Shown: positions 1 through 6,650 of the stretch, one piece after another
Layout of the letters: every line of letters starts with the position of its first letter
Numbering within the stretch: position 1 is the stretch's first letter
DNA from: Candidatus Competibacteraceae bacterium
GTDB lineage: Bacteria > Pseudomonadota > Gammaproteobacteria > Competibacterales > Competibacteraceae
Reading direction: 5' to 3'
NCBI GenBank assembly: GCA_012032855.1
Contig: JAAUQA010000025.1
Location: forward strand, 1 to 14,515
Length of the DNA stretch: 14,515 nt
Translations under genes and position numbers: made by a program
The notes under the pieces: model-generated
Seen by the model: only the letters and a program-made list of their open reading frames with translations
Databases searched by the model: none
What the model was told of the DNA's origin: nothing

Positions 1-112
1 CAGATGTCAATTGTTCTCCTCCCGTCAAGCGCAAGGCCACTTCGGCGTTGACGGCACCTTTTTGCACTTGAACGACTTCTCCCCAAAATTGATTACGCGC
101 ACTGGTTTTCAT
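1..112 (-). CDS. Molybdopterin/molybdate-binding Mop (TOBE) protein, 3'-truncated by window edge
   Basis: The first 37 residues are visible, beginning MKTSARNQFWGEVV and continuing with a GAVNAEV segment. This is the typical start of the small Mop/TOBE domain (about 70 residues), which oligomerises and binds molybdate or tungstate in the cytoplasm for storage or sensing. The ATG at 112 has a good ribosome binding site (GGAG, about 6 bases upstream). The gene starts 26 bases after the stop of the deacetylase-like gene on the same strand, so the two are probably co-transcribed. The C-terminal half lies outside the window, so I cannot tell a single-domain Mop protein from a longer one with two Mop domains. 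The family call is from recognition of the N-terminal motif. Confidence 0.82.
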   Translation of the reverse strand, partial: MKTSARNQFWGEVVQVQKGAVNAEVALRLTGGEQLTS

Positions 113-138
113 CGTGATCTCCGGTAAGGGTTTAAGGA

Positions 139-1101
139 TTAACGCATGGGCGCTTCTAAAAACGCATTGACTACCGCCGTCCAGGCTTGGCTGATATTGC
201 TCAGTTCATAGCCACCACCACCAACAGCGACGATACGGCCGTCAGCGAATTCTTCAGCAATGGCACACATATCGGTAGCGGCTGTGATATGCGTCCGAAC
301 GGTGTAGTGCAAATGAGTAAGCGGGTCGCCTTGCAGACCATCGGCTCCACAGTTGAGGATGATAAATTGCGGTTCCCATTGGCGTATGAATTTGACCACA
401 TTCTCCCACATCATAAAAAAATCGCCATCGTTTGCTAGCGGTAACAACGGCAAATTAAGCTTGCGCCCCCGCGCTTCGCCTTTGCCGGTTTCGTAGGCAA
501 AGCCGGTTTGCGGAAAGAGATAACGGCCATCCTCGTGAATATCGGCGACGATGACCCGAGGCTCTTCTTCAAAGGCATAGAAAACGCCGTCGCCGTGATG
601 CGCGTCAATATCAACATAGCCGATCCGCTCCAAGCTGTATTCGTTTAACAAGGTGTGGATGGCGACCCCGACATCATTGAAAACACAAAAGCCGGAAGCG
701 GCATCCGGCATGCTGTGATGCAACCCGGCAATGGGCACAAAAACGCGCCTTAACTGATTAGTCATGACCCGTTGTACCGCATCCACCACTGTACCCACCA
801 CATGGGAAGCGTCTTCGAAAATCCCTTTGTAGGCCGGGGTGTCACCATAGTCCAGAAACCCCTCGCCATGGGCTGAATACTGTTTGACTTTATCGACGTA
901 CTCTGGAGTATGAAATAACAGTAATTGTTCTTCCGTGGCCAGCACCGGGTCCAACGCCGTGATTTGAAAGTCCAGATCGCGGCGGTGCATCTCGTCCCAA
1001 AACGCATAAATCCGACTTTCCTGCAAAGGATGATCATCGCCGAAGCCATACCGATTCAGCTGCTCACCGGTATACACACCTACCTTTCTGCTACGCTTCA
1101 T
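139..1101 (-). CDS. Histone deacetylase-family (AcuC/acetylpolyamine amidohydrolase-like) zinc hydrolase
   Basis: A 320-residue protein with the arginase/deacetylase fold, the usual length for a single-domain bacterial member. Numbering from the ATG at 1101: the catalytic histidine pair is H128-H129 (GLHHSMPDA), the zinc ligands are D166 and H168 (DIDAHHGDG) and D254 (NCGADGLQGD), and the transition-state tyrosine is Y298 in GGGGY, so the active site looks intact. Such enzymes remove acetyl groups from lysines, polyamines or other acetylated amines; the substrate cannot be read from sequence. An in-frame GTG lies at 1110, but GGAGG at 1111-1115 is 9 bases from the ATG at 1101 and touches the GTG, so I chose the ATG. 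There is no signal peptide, so it is cytoplasmic. It is followed after 26 bases by the Mop gene and is divergent from the thioesterase. The reading frame is uninterrupted. Confidence 0.92.
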   Translation of the reverse strand: MKRSRKVGVYTGEQLNRYGFGDDHPLQESRIYAFWDEMHRRDLDFQITALDPVLATEEQLLLFHTPEYVDKVKQYSAHGEGFLDYGDTPAYKGIFEDASHVVGTVVDAVQRVMTNQLRRVFVPIAGLHHSMPDAASGFCVFNDVGVAIHTLLNEYSLERIGYVDIDAHHGDGVFYAFEEEPRVIVADIHEDGRYLFPQTGFAYETGKGEARGRKLNLPLLPLANDGDFFMMWENVVKFIRQWEPQFIILNCGADGLQGDPLTHLHYTVRTHITAATDMCAIAEEFADGRIVAVGGGGYELSNISQAWTAVVNAFLEAPMR

Positions 1102-1211
1102 AGAGGACACCCTCCGGGGTTATGCTGAAACTGATCTGTTGACCGCGTTGGATAGCGACGGTTTTTTAATAGCCACATTATTGCAACAATAACGCCGGAA
1201 GTAGAGAGCCC

Positions 1212-1637
1212 ATGCAAGACGATATTGATCTTTTTCCGTCTGATCGCCAACCCGCCATTCGGGTAGTGGCGATGCCCAAAGACACTAACGCCGCCGGCCA
1301 CATCTTCGGTGGCTGGATCATGGCGCAGATGGATCTCGCCGGTAGCGTTGCGGCAGTGGAATATTCCAATAGCCGAGTCGTGACCGTTGCGGTGACCTCC
1401 ATCGAATTCCACAAGCCGGTATTCGTGGGCGATCTGGTCAGTTGCTTCGCCAAAATCGAAAAAATCGGCAGAACGTCGCTGACCGTGCGGGTCGAGGTCT
1501 TTGCGCAACGGGATCGTGCCGACCAAGTGCACTGCATTCAAGTGACCGAAGCAGTTCTCGTCTACGTTGCGGTCGATAGCCAAGGTCAACCTAAAACTTT
1601 ACCGTCCCGCGAACCCGGTTTCGGTAATTACTTGTGA
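1212..1637 (+). CDS. YciA-like hotdog-fold acyl-CoA thioesterase
   Basis: A 141-residue single hotdog-domain protein that should hydrolyse acyl-CoA to free acid and CoA in the cytoplasm. Diagnostic segments are DTNAAGHIFGGWIMAQMD at residues 24-41, VVTVAVTSIEFHKPVFVGD around 56-74, and a final strand near 110-121 (EAVLVYVAVD). In the YciA family the position before IFGG is usually the catalytic Asp (GDIFGG); here it is His30. Other family branches also lack that Asp, so activity is likely but the mechanism may differ. The ATG at 1212 is preceded by a purine-rich GGAAGTAGAGAG. The gene lies 63 bases upstream of ettA on the same strand and is divergent from the deacetylase gene. Broad family is certain; yciA orthology is less so. 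Confidence 0.88.
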   Translation: MQDDIDLFPSDRQPAIRVVAMPKDTNAAGHIFGGWIMAQMDLAGSVAAVEYSNSRVVTVAVTSIEFHKPVFVGDLVSCFAKIEKIGRTSLTVRVEVFAQRDRADQVHCIQVTEAVLVYVAVDSQGQPKTLPSREPGFGNYL

Positions 1638-1700
1638 TTGAGGTACAATCAGCGCGTTTTTGCGCAATGCACCGTTACCGACTTTTTACTCCGGATTCTT

Positions 1701-3362
1701 ATGGCACAGTATATTTACACGATGAATCGCGTTGGCCGGATAGTTCCGCCTAAACGCGAGATTTTGAAAGACATTTCCCTATCCTTTTTTCCGGGCGCCA
1801 AAATCGGCGTGCTGGGTTTGAACGGTTCCGGCAAATCGACGCTATTGCGGATCATGGCGGGTTTGGATACCGATATTATCGGTGAGGCCCGTCCGCAACC
1901 GGGCATCAATATTGGTTATCTGCCGCAAGAACCGCAATTGGATACCAGTAAAGACGTGCGTGGCAATGTCGAGGAGGCGGTAGCCCCTATCAAATCAGCG
2001 CTAGAGCGTTTGGACCAAGTCTATGCCGCCTACGCCGAACCTGAAGCCGATTTCGATGCGCTTGCCACAGAACAGGCACAGCTTGAAGCACTGATTCAGG
2101 CCAGCGATGGGCATAACTTGGAACGCACTCTGGAAGTGGCCGCAGATGCCTTACGGTTACCGCCGTGGGACACTGATGTCGGCGCGTTATCCGGCGGGGA
2201 AAAACGCCGGGTTGCACTGTGTCGGTTGTTGCTCTCCAAACCGGACATGCTGTTGTTGGATGAACCGACCAACCATTTGGACGCCGAATCCGTGGCTTGG
2301 CTGGAACGGTTTCTGCAGGATTATTCCGGCACGGTGATTGCCGTCACCCATGATCGTTATTTCCTTGACAATGTAGCCGGCTGGATTTTGGAGTTGGATC
2401 GCGGTCATGGTATTCCTTGGCAGGGCAATTACTCTTCCTGGTTGGAGCAGAAGGAAAAACGCCTGGAGATTGAGGAAAAACAAGCTGACGCGCGGATTAA
2501 GGCGATGAAAGCGGAATTGGACTGGGTCAATGCCAATCCCAAAGGTCGTCACGCCAAGAGCAAAGCTCGTCTGGCCCGCTTTGAGGAGCTGCAATCGCAG
2601 GACTTCCAGAAGCGCAACGAGACCATGGATTTGTATATTCCGCCCGGTCCCCGGTTAGGTGAATTAGTGGTCGAGGCGACCAATGTACGTAAGGGATTTG
2701 GCGAACGCTTGTTGGTGGACGGGTTGTCGTTCACGTTACCGCAAGGCGGTATCGTCGGGGTGATCGGTCCTAATGGTGCGGGTAAAACGACCTTGTTCCG
2801 TATGTTGATGGGTATCGAACAACCTGATGACGGCACGCTGCGGATTGGCGATACCGTGCAACTAGCCTATGTGGATCAAAGCCGCGACAATCTGGCTGGC
2901 GATAAGACGGTTTGGGAGGAAGTTTCGGACGGCCTGGATACCATCACCATCGGCAACTATCAGATTAATTCCCGCGCTTATGTGGGACGCTTCAATTTTA
3001 AAGGCCCGGATCAGCAGAAGTTCGTCAAAGATTTATCGGGCGGCGAGCGTAACCGGTTGCACTTGGCCAAGCTGCTGAAAAGCGGCGGCAATGTGCTGCT
3101 GTTGGACGAACCGACCAACGATCTGGATGTGGAGACCTTACGGGCTTTGGAAGAAGCGCTGTTAGCCTTCCCCGGTTGCGCGGTGATCATTCCCATGATC
3201 GGTGGTTTCTGGATCGGATTGCCACCACATTTGGCCTTCGAGGGCGATAGCAAAGTGGAGTGGTTTGAAGGCAATTACGCCGATTACGAAGCCGACCGCA
3301 AACGGCGCTTGGGTGTGGAAGCAGATCAACCGCATCGAATCAAATACAAGAAGCTGGCCTGA
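1701..3362 (+). CDS. ettA: EttA, energy-dependent translational throttle ABC-F ATPase (locally scrambled near the C terminus)
   Basis: This ABC-F protein binds the ribosomal E site and gates the first elongation step according to the ATP/ADP ratio. As read it has 553 residues (family about 555). Domain 1 has Walker A GLNGSGKST (39-47), signature LSGGEKRR (163-170), Walker B LLLDEP (184-189) and switch H217. The arm lies near 95-138 and the charged P-site tRNA linker near 241-300. Domain 2 has Walker A GPNGAGKTT (356-364), signature LSGGERNR (445-452) and a following LLLDEP. I chose the ATG at 1701 (MAQYIYTMNRVG), the family start; the in-frame extension back to 1638 has no family similarity. 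Between 3192 and 3231 the protein is wrong (residues about 498-511). Adding one T near 3190 gives SHDRWFLDRIAT, the expected switch region; two more missing bases near 3226 and 3231 restore frame. These are probably sequencing errors. Confidence 0.95.
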   Translation: MAQYIYTMNRVGRIVPPKREILKDISLSFFPGAKIGVLGLNGSGKSTLLRIMAGLDTDIIGEARPQPGINIGYLPQEPQLDTSKDVRGNVEEAVAPIKSALERLDQVYAAYAEPEADFDALATEQAQLEALIQASDGHNLERTLEVAADALRLPPWDTDVGALSGGEKRRVALCRLLLSKPDMLLLDEPTNHLDAESVAWLERFLQDYSGTVIAVTHDRYFLDNVAGWILELDRGHGIPWQGNYSSWLEQKEKRLEIEEKQADARIKAMKAELDWVNANPKGRHAKSKARLARFEELQSQDFQKRNETMDLYIPPGPRLGELVVEATNVRKGFGERLLVDGLSFTLPQGGIVGVIGPNGAGKTTLFRMLMGIEQPDDGTLRIGDTVQLAYVDQSRDNLAGDKTVWEEVSDGLDTITIGNYQINSRAYVGRFNFKGPDQQKFVKDLSGGERNRLHLAKLLKSGGNVLLLDEPTNDLDVETLRALEEALLAFPGCAVIIPMIGGFWIGLPPHLAFEGDSKVEWFEGNYADYEADRKRRLGVEADQPHRIKYKKLA

Positions 3363-3374
3363 GGTTTAAACGCG

Positions 3375-3617
3375 GTGCTGATTGATCTGCACACTTTTGA
3401 GGATGGCCGCATCGTGGTTACCCGGCATGGCGAATCACCACCTGTCCCTTGGCGCTTGAATGCGGATTTCCCGGTTCAGGAACCTGCGTTTAGCACGGCA
3501 ACGGTTGACGATCCGCAGATTTACGAAGGCGCGGGCGGGCTGTGGGTGGACTCACCCGATAACGGCCCGATGCCTGTCGAGCGCTGGTATGGTCTGTACC
3601 AACGAGGAGGGAAATAA
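3375..3617 (+). CDS. Unrecognised 80-residue protein downstream of ettA
   Basis: I do not recognise a family. The protein is soluble-looking and acidic, rich in Pro, Gly, Asp and Trp, with no signal peptide or membrane segment. Notable short segments are RHGESPPVPWRLNADFP near residues 17-33 and a C-terminal PVERWYGLYQRGGK. It starts with GTG 12 bases after the ettA stop, with GAGG at 3361-3364 as a plausible ribosome binding site 10 bases upstream, so it is probably the last gene of the ettA transcript. Its last codons form the left arm of the hairpin at 3601-3630, and its TAA is in the loop. Codon use resembles its neighbours. It is probably a real gene, given strand, spacing and position immediately before a terminator-like structure. 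Confidence 0.6.
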   Translation: MLIDLHTFEDGRIVVTRHGESPPVPWRLNADFPVQEPAFSTATVDDPQIYEGAGGLWVDSPDNGPMPVERWYGLYQRGGK

Positions 3618-3630
3618 CCACCTCCTCGTT
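3601..3630. terminator. Terminator-like perfect hairpin between convergent transcripts
   Basis: A perfect 10-bp inverted repeat (AACGAGGAGG / CCTCCTCGTT) encloses a 10-base loop containing the stop codon of the upstream small gene. It sits between the plus-strand ettA group and the minus-strand FN3 gene that ends at 3688, so it can act on both strands. No clean T-run follows on either side, so it is not a textbook intrinsic terminator; a role as RNA 3'-end stabiliser is equally possible. Confidence 0.6.
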
Positions 3631-3687
3631 GTCGTTACTGCGCGACTAAGATGATGCCGAACCAAGAGCCCGGCAAAGTTTCATCGT

Positions 3688-6376
3688 TTAAGGATTGCCC
3701 GGTTCGTCTAACGCTTGCATCCTATCGCCCGACAATGCATGACTAGTCGCCGATGACGAGCAACTCACCGGTTCTTGAAGCAACCGTACCTGTCCATCGC
3801 CCTCGATGGCAAGGCGCATTAAATAGCAAGTGCCTGCCGAGAAATCCAAAGGACCTTCGAAGGTCTGGGAAAGACAACCGCCGGATGCTGTCGCAAATAT
3901 ATTTTTTGTGCCTGCAGTGGTGGTTACAAAACCTTCGAAACTCGCCTCTGGTGGCGTTTCACCTTCCGGGCAGGCCCCTACGACCGATCGACGGAGTACG
4001 TCATCAATGGTGACTTCAAGCGTTAAAACGCTGAGGGTGCAGCAAACGCTGGTCAACGCGCCCCACTGAGTTTCCTGGGTCATCATCCCGGCGCGAAAAC
4101 CCTGGTCGGGATCGCTGAATTCACTGCAACCTGCATCGTTGCAGGCCCTTACCCGATATTCGTGTGGCGACTCCGGCGAGACGGTGGTGTCATCAAAGCT
4201 GGTGGTAGAGGATGAACCGATGACGGTGCCTGTCGTCGCACCAATATCTGAGCGAGCCACTTCGTAAAAAGTCGCTCCACTGACCGCGTTCCAACTGATA
4301 TTGACCAGGTCCTCAAAGGTTCCATCGCTAGCCGAAACCCCGGTGGGAATACCCGGCAGAGTCACCTCTTGTTGTGTGAATCCACTATTCGCTGAACTGA
4401 ATCCGCTACAACCGACGTTATTGCAAGCCTTGACCCGGTACCAGTAAGTGAGGCCCAATGATACTGAAGTGTCGTCAAAACTGGTGCTGTTGACCGTTCC
4501 CCGCAGTGACCCGTTATCGCTGGACGACGTGGAACGATACACCTCATAAGAAGTGGCGTTGGTAACGACGCTCCAGGTGACATTAATCCGGTCCGAGAAA
4601 GTGCCGTCGCTGGCATTGACATTGGCGGGAGCCGGCGGTGTTTCAGGTTCAGTAGGTGGTTCACGCTCTTGTAACTCACCAGCGGCGATCAGTCAAACAA
4701 CCTGCCCCGCCATCGACGTTGGGATCGCAAGGCGCCTCGGTTACATCCTCGCTGAATTTTAACGCGCTTTGTACGGTGGGATCGGAACCACTGCCCGCGT
4801 CAGCTAGTTCAGCAAACCCTGTAATCAATGGCGATCCGCAGCCAGTTGCTGCGATCAAATTGCTAACCCCTGTACCCTCCGTTGCGGACTGTAATGAACA
4901 AAACAGGCCTCCGGCAGCGACCCCACCTGCCCATATGGCATCAAGCGCCAGTCCGTCCAGCGAGAAAGGTCCTCGTGCGGCCGACACTACATATCGTTGT
5001 TGCAATTGCCGCGCATCGACTAGGCTGTTTTGGGCAGGATTCTGTAAGGTAGCGGCGAGTTGCTGCAAGGGCAGTAACAGACCCGAGTCGATTGGAACGG
5101 TCAATGGCCCGAACACTACGCCCCCTTGGGGATCAACAAAAGTGATCTCATAAGTGGTTTGGGTGAAGTTGCTAAACCGCGCTTCAATACCCTGCGAATC
5201 TTTATAGGTGGCTGGCAGACCGTTGTTGGCCAATAGTAGATTGGCAAAAAGATTCTGATCCAAATCCGCCCAGGTGAGTGCGGTCAATCGTGTCGGTTGC
5301 CCGTCCGGACCTTTGATAACCTGTACACCTAAGTTGTTTGAGCCGTTGGCACCCAAGGCGGCCGCAAGTAAAGGATTATTGGGATCGGTAACAGCTGCAA
5401 CCGTTGCGATTTTTGCGCCCGTAACGGTGCTGCTGACGATATTGAAATTTTGACTCGGTTCCGACCATCCCACTGTGGTAGTGTTGCCGCCACTCGGGAA
5501 GTCGGGTAAAGGGAACTGTCCGCTGGCACCTTCTAAGAAATCCACCCCAAGTGTAGTCACCGCGAAGTTCACATTGGCGAATTCCACCCCGTCGGCCAGC
5601 GCTCTGAGATTATGGACTCCATTGCCGATCGCATTCCAATTGAAGGTGAGTCCGAAGCCGTTGTTGTCGTCGCCGCACACGCCGATCGTATCGCCGCGTT
5701 TGGTGCCGTAGGCGGTTTGTCGTAATGCGCCACCATCAATAACCACTTCGACGGTGCTAGCTTCACAAACCCAACCGCGAATTAAACCAACCCCACTTTC
5801 GGACGATCCTTGGGTGGGCGATTCCAGGAATGCTCGAGGATTACTCGGGGGATTGGGGATGTTGGGAACAGAGATGGCGCTAGACAGTACAAAATTCTGC
5901 TGCGCTTGTGACCAACGCACCATCGGCGAGCTACCCGGGTTAGGAAAATCGGGTAAGGTAAATTCGCCGTTGGCCCCTTCCAGGAAATTGACTCCCAGAG
6001 TGGTGACCACGAAATTGACGTTGGCAAATTCGACGCCGTCGGCCAAAGCCCTGATATTATGAATGCCATCGCCGAGCGCATTCCAATTGAAGGTGAGTCC
6101 GAAACCGTTGTTGTCGTCACCACACACGCCGACCGTATCACCGCGCTTAGTGCCGTAGGCGGTTTGCCGAGGAACTTCACCGTCGATACTGACTTCAACT
6201 TGGTTGGCATCACACACCCAGCCCCGAATCAAACTGATTCCACTTTCGAATGAGCCTTGCGTCGGAGATTCTAAAGTTGCTTGGGCAAAAGAATGAGGAT
6301 TGATTGCCAACAATAGGAAAAGGAATAACCAGTAGCGTACAGCCAATGGCCGAAAAATGGTTGTATAACAGAACAT
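3688..6376 (-). CDS. FnA: secreted multidomain protein with two FN3 domains and a unique C-terminal domain (one frameshift)
   Basis: About 895 residues after repair. The ATG at 6376 gives a clear signal peptide (RYWLFLFLLLAINPHSFA, then QA). It follows GGGGA and AATTAATT, a context conserved in the paralogue. Order: signal peptide; two copies of a roughly 130-residue domain with the pattern GLIRGWVC..., TAYGTKRGDT, CGDDNNGFG, FNWN, LPDFP; a middle domain of about 230 residues with LTALTWADLDQNLFAN, FSNFTQTTYE and several Cys; two FN3 domains with SYEVYRS and YWYRVKACN-type strands and Cys pairs; and about 120 residues of unrecognised Cys-containing beta-rich sequence, absent from FnB. The frame breaks near 4680-4692, where one extra base relative to FnB creates TGA. 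The repaired reading continues GELQEREPPTEPET into FN3-1. No sortase or PEP-CTERM sorting signal is seen. Likely exported to the periplasm or outside, with a possible binding role; function unknown. Confidence 0.8.
5429..6273 (-). repeat. Two tandem copies of the N-terminal extracytoplasmic domain in FnA
   Basis: Copy 1 (about 5895-6273) and copy 2 (about 5429-5830) each start with LESPTQGS and share RGWVC, RQTAYGTKRGDT, CGDDNNGFGLTFNWN, ALADGVEFANVNF, VTTLGV, FLEGA and LPDFP. Each has one Cys near the start and one in CGDD, suggesting a disulfide in an exported domain. I recall similar domains in secreted proteins of other gammaproteobacteria but cannot give a family name. Confidence 0.8.
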
Positions 6377-6472
6377 AATTAATTTCCCCGCCACGGAACG
6401 TCTGTGATCGTATTGTGTTGTGACTTCCCGATAAATGTCGTTGATAACACCTATCTTCTCATTGTCCATACT

Positions 6473-6640
6473 CTAAATAATGGGATAACAACCACGCAAC
6501 TGCCAATCCATACGTTGGGCCGCAAAGCGCGGACCATAATTTTGGGGACGATACGGTTTTCGCGGTTCTTGGTGAGTGTAACTGCTGCGCAACTCGATAC
6601 GTGCCAGTGTACCCCATTAACTGTGGATGGATTTACCCGT
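6473..6640 (-). pseudogene. Decayed duplicate of the 3' end of der
   Basis: Between the two FN3 genes, the minus strand reads W-G-T-L-A-R-I-E-L-R-S-S, then EPRKPYRPQ, and ends at TAG (6473-6475). The real der C-terminus reads [20 protein letters not shown] and continues PYRPQ, about 2940 bases away. Nucleotide similarity is obvious, for example ATGGGG.ACAC..G.ACG.ATCGA.TTGCG. No start codon, ribosome binding site or G domain is present, so this is a fossil and not a gene. It marks the junction of the tandem duplication that produced FnA and FnB. Its upstream edge lies within 15 bases of the FnB stop codon. Confidence 0.88.
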
Positions 6641-6650
6641 GAGATCTAGC

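Larger units (their letters stand above)
4084..6640. repeat. Left copy of a roughly 2.6-2.9 kb tandem duplication (FnA body, leader and der tail)
   Basis: This stretch aligns throughout with 6654-9580. It runs from the GFRAGM codons inside FnA, through the FnA coding region and its leader, into a decayed copy of the 3' end of der. The right copy is longer mainly because FnB carries one extra FN3 domain. Homology begins sharply at 4084 (matching 6654) and fades at about 6640 (matching about 9580). Confidence 0.85.

Noticed and set aside
1111..1211. Divergent promoter and small dyad TTATTG-CAA-CAATAA (1178-1192) as an operator
   Set aside because: The dyad is short and AT-rich, and no convincing -35/-10 pair with normal spacing could be placed, so it is not listed as a feature.
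1638..1700. N-terminal extension of EttA from 1638
   Set aside because: It has no similarity to EttA, begins directly after the thioesterase stop, and the family start is the ATG at 1701.
6404..6649. Plus-strand open frame of 81 residues between the FN3 genes
   Set aside because: It lies antisense to the FnA leader and the der fossil and has no ribosome binding site or family-like sequence.
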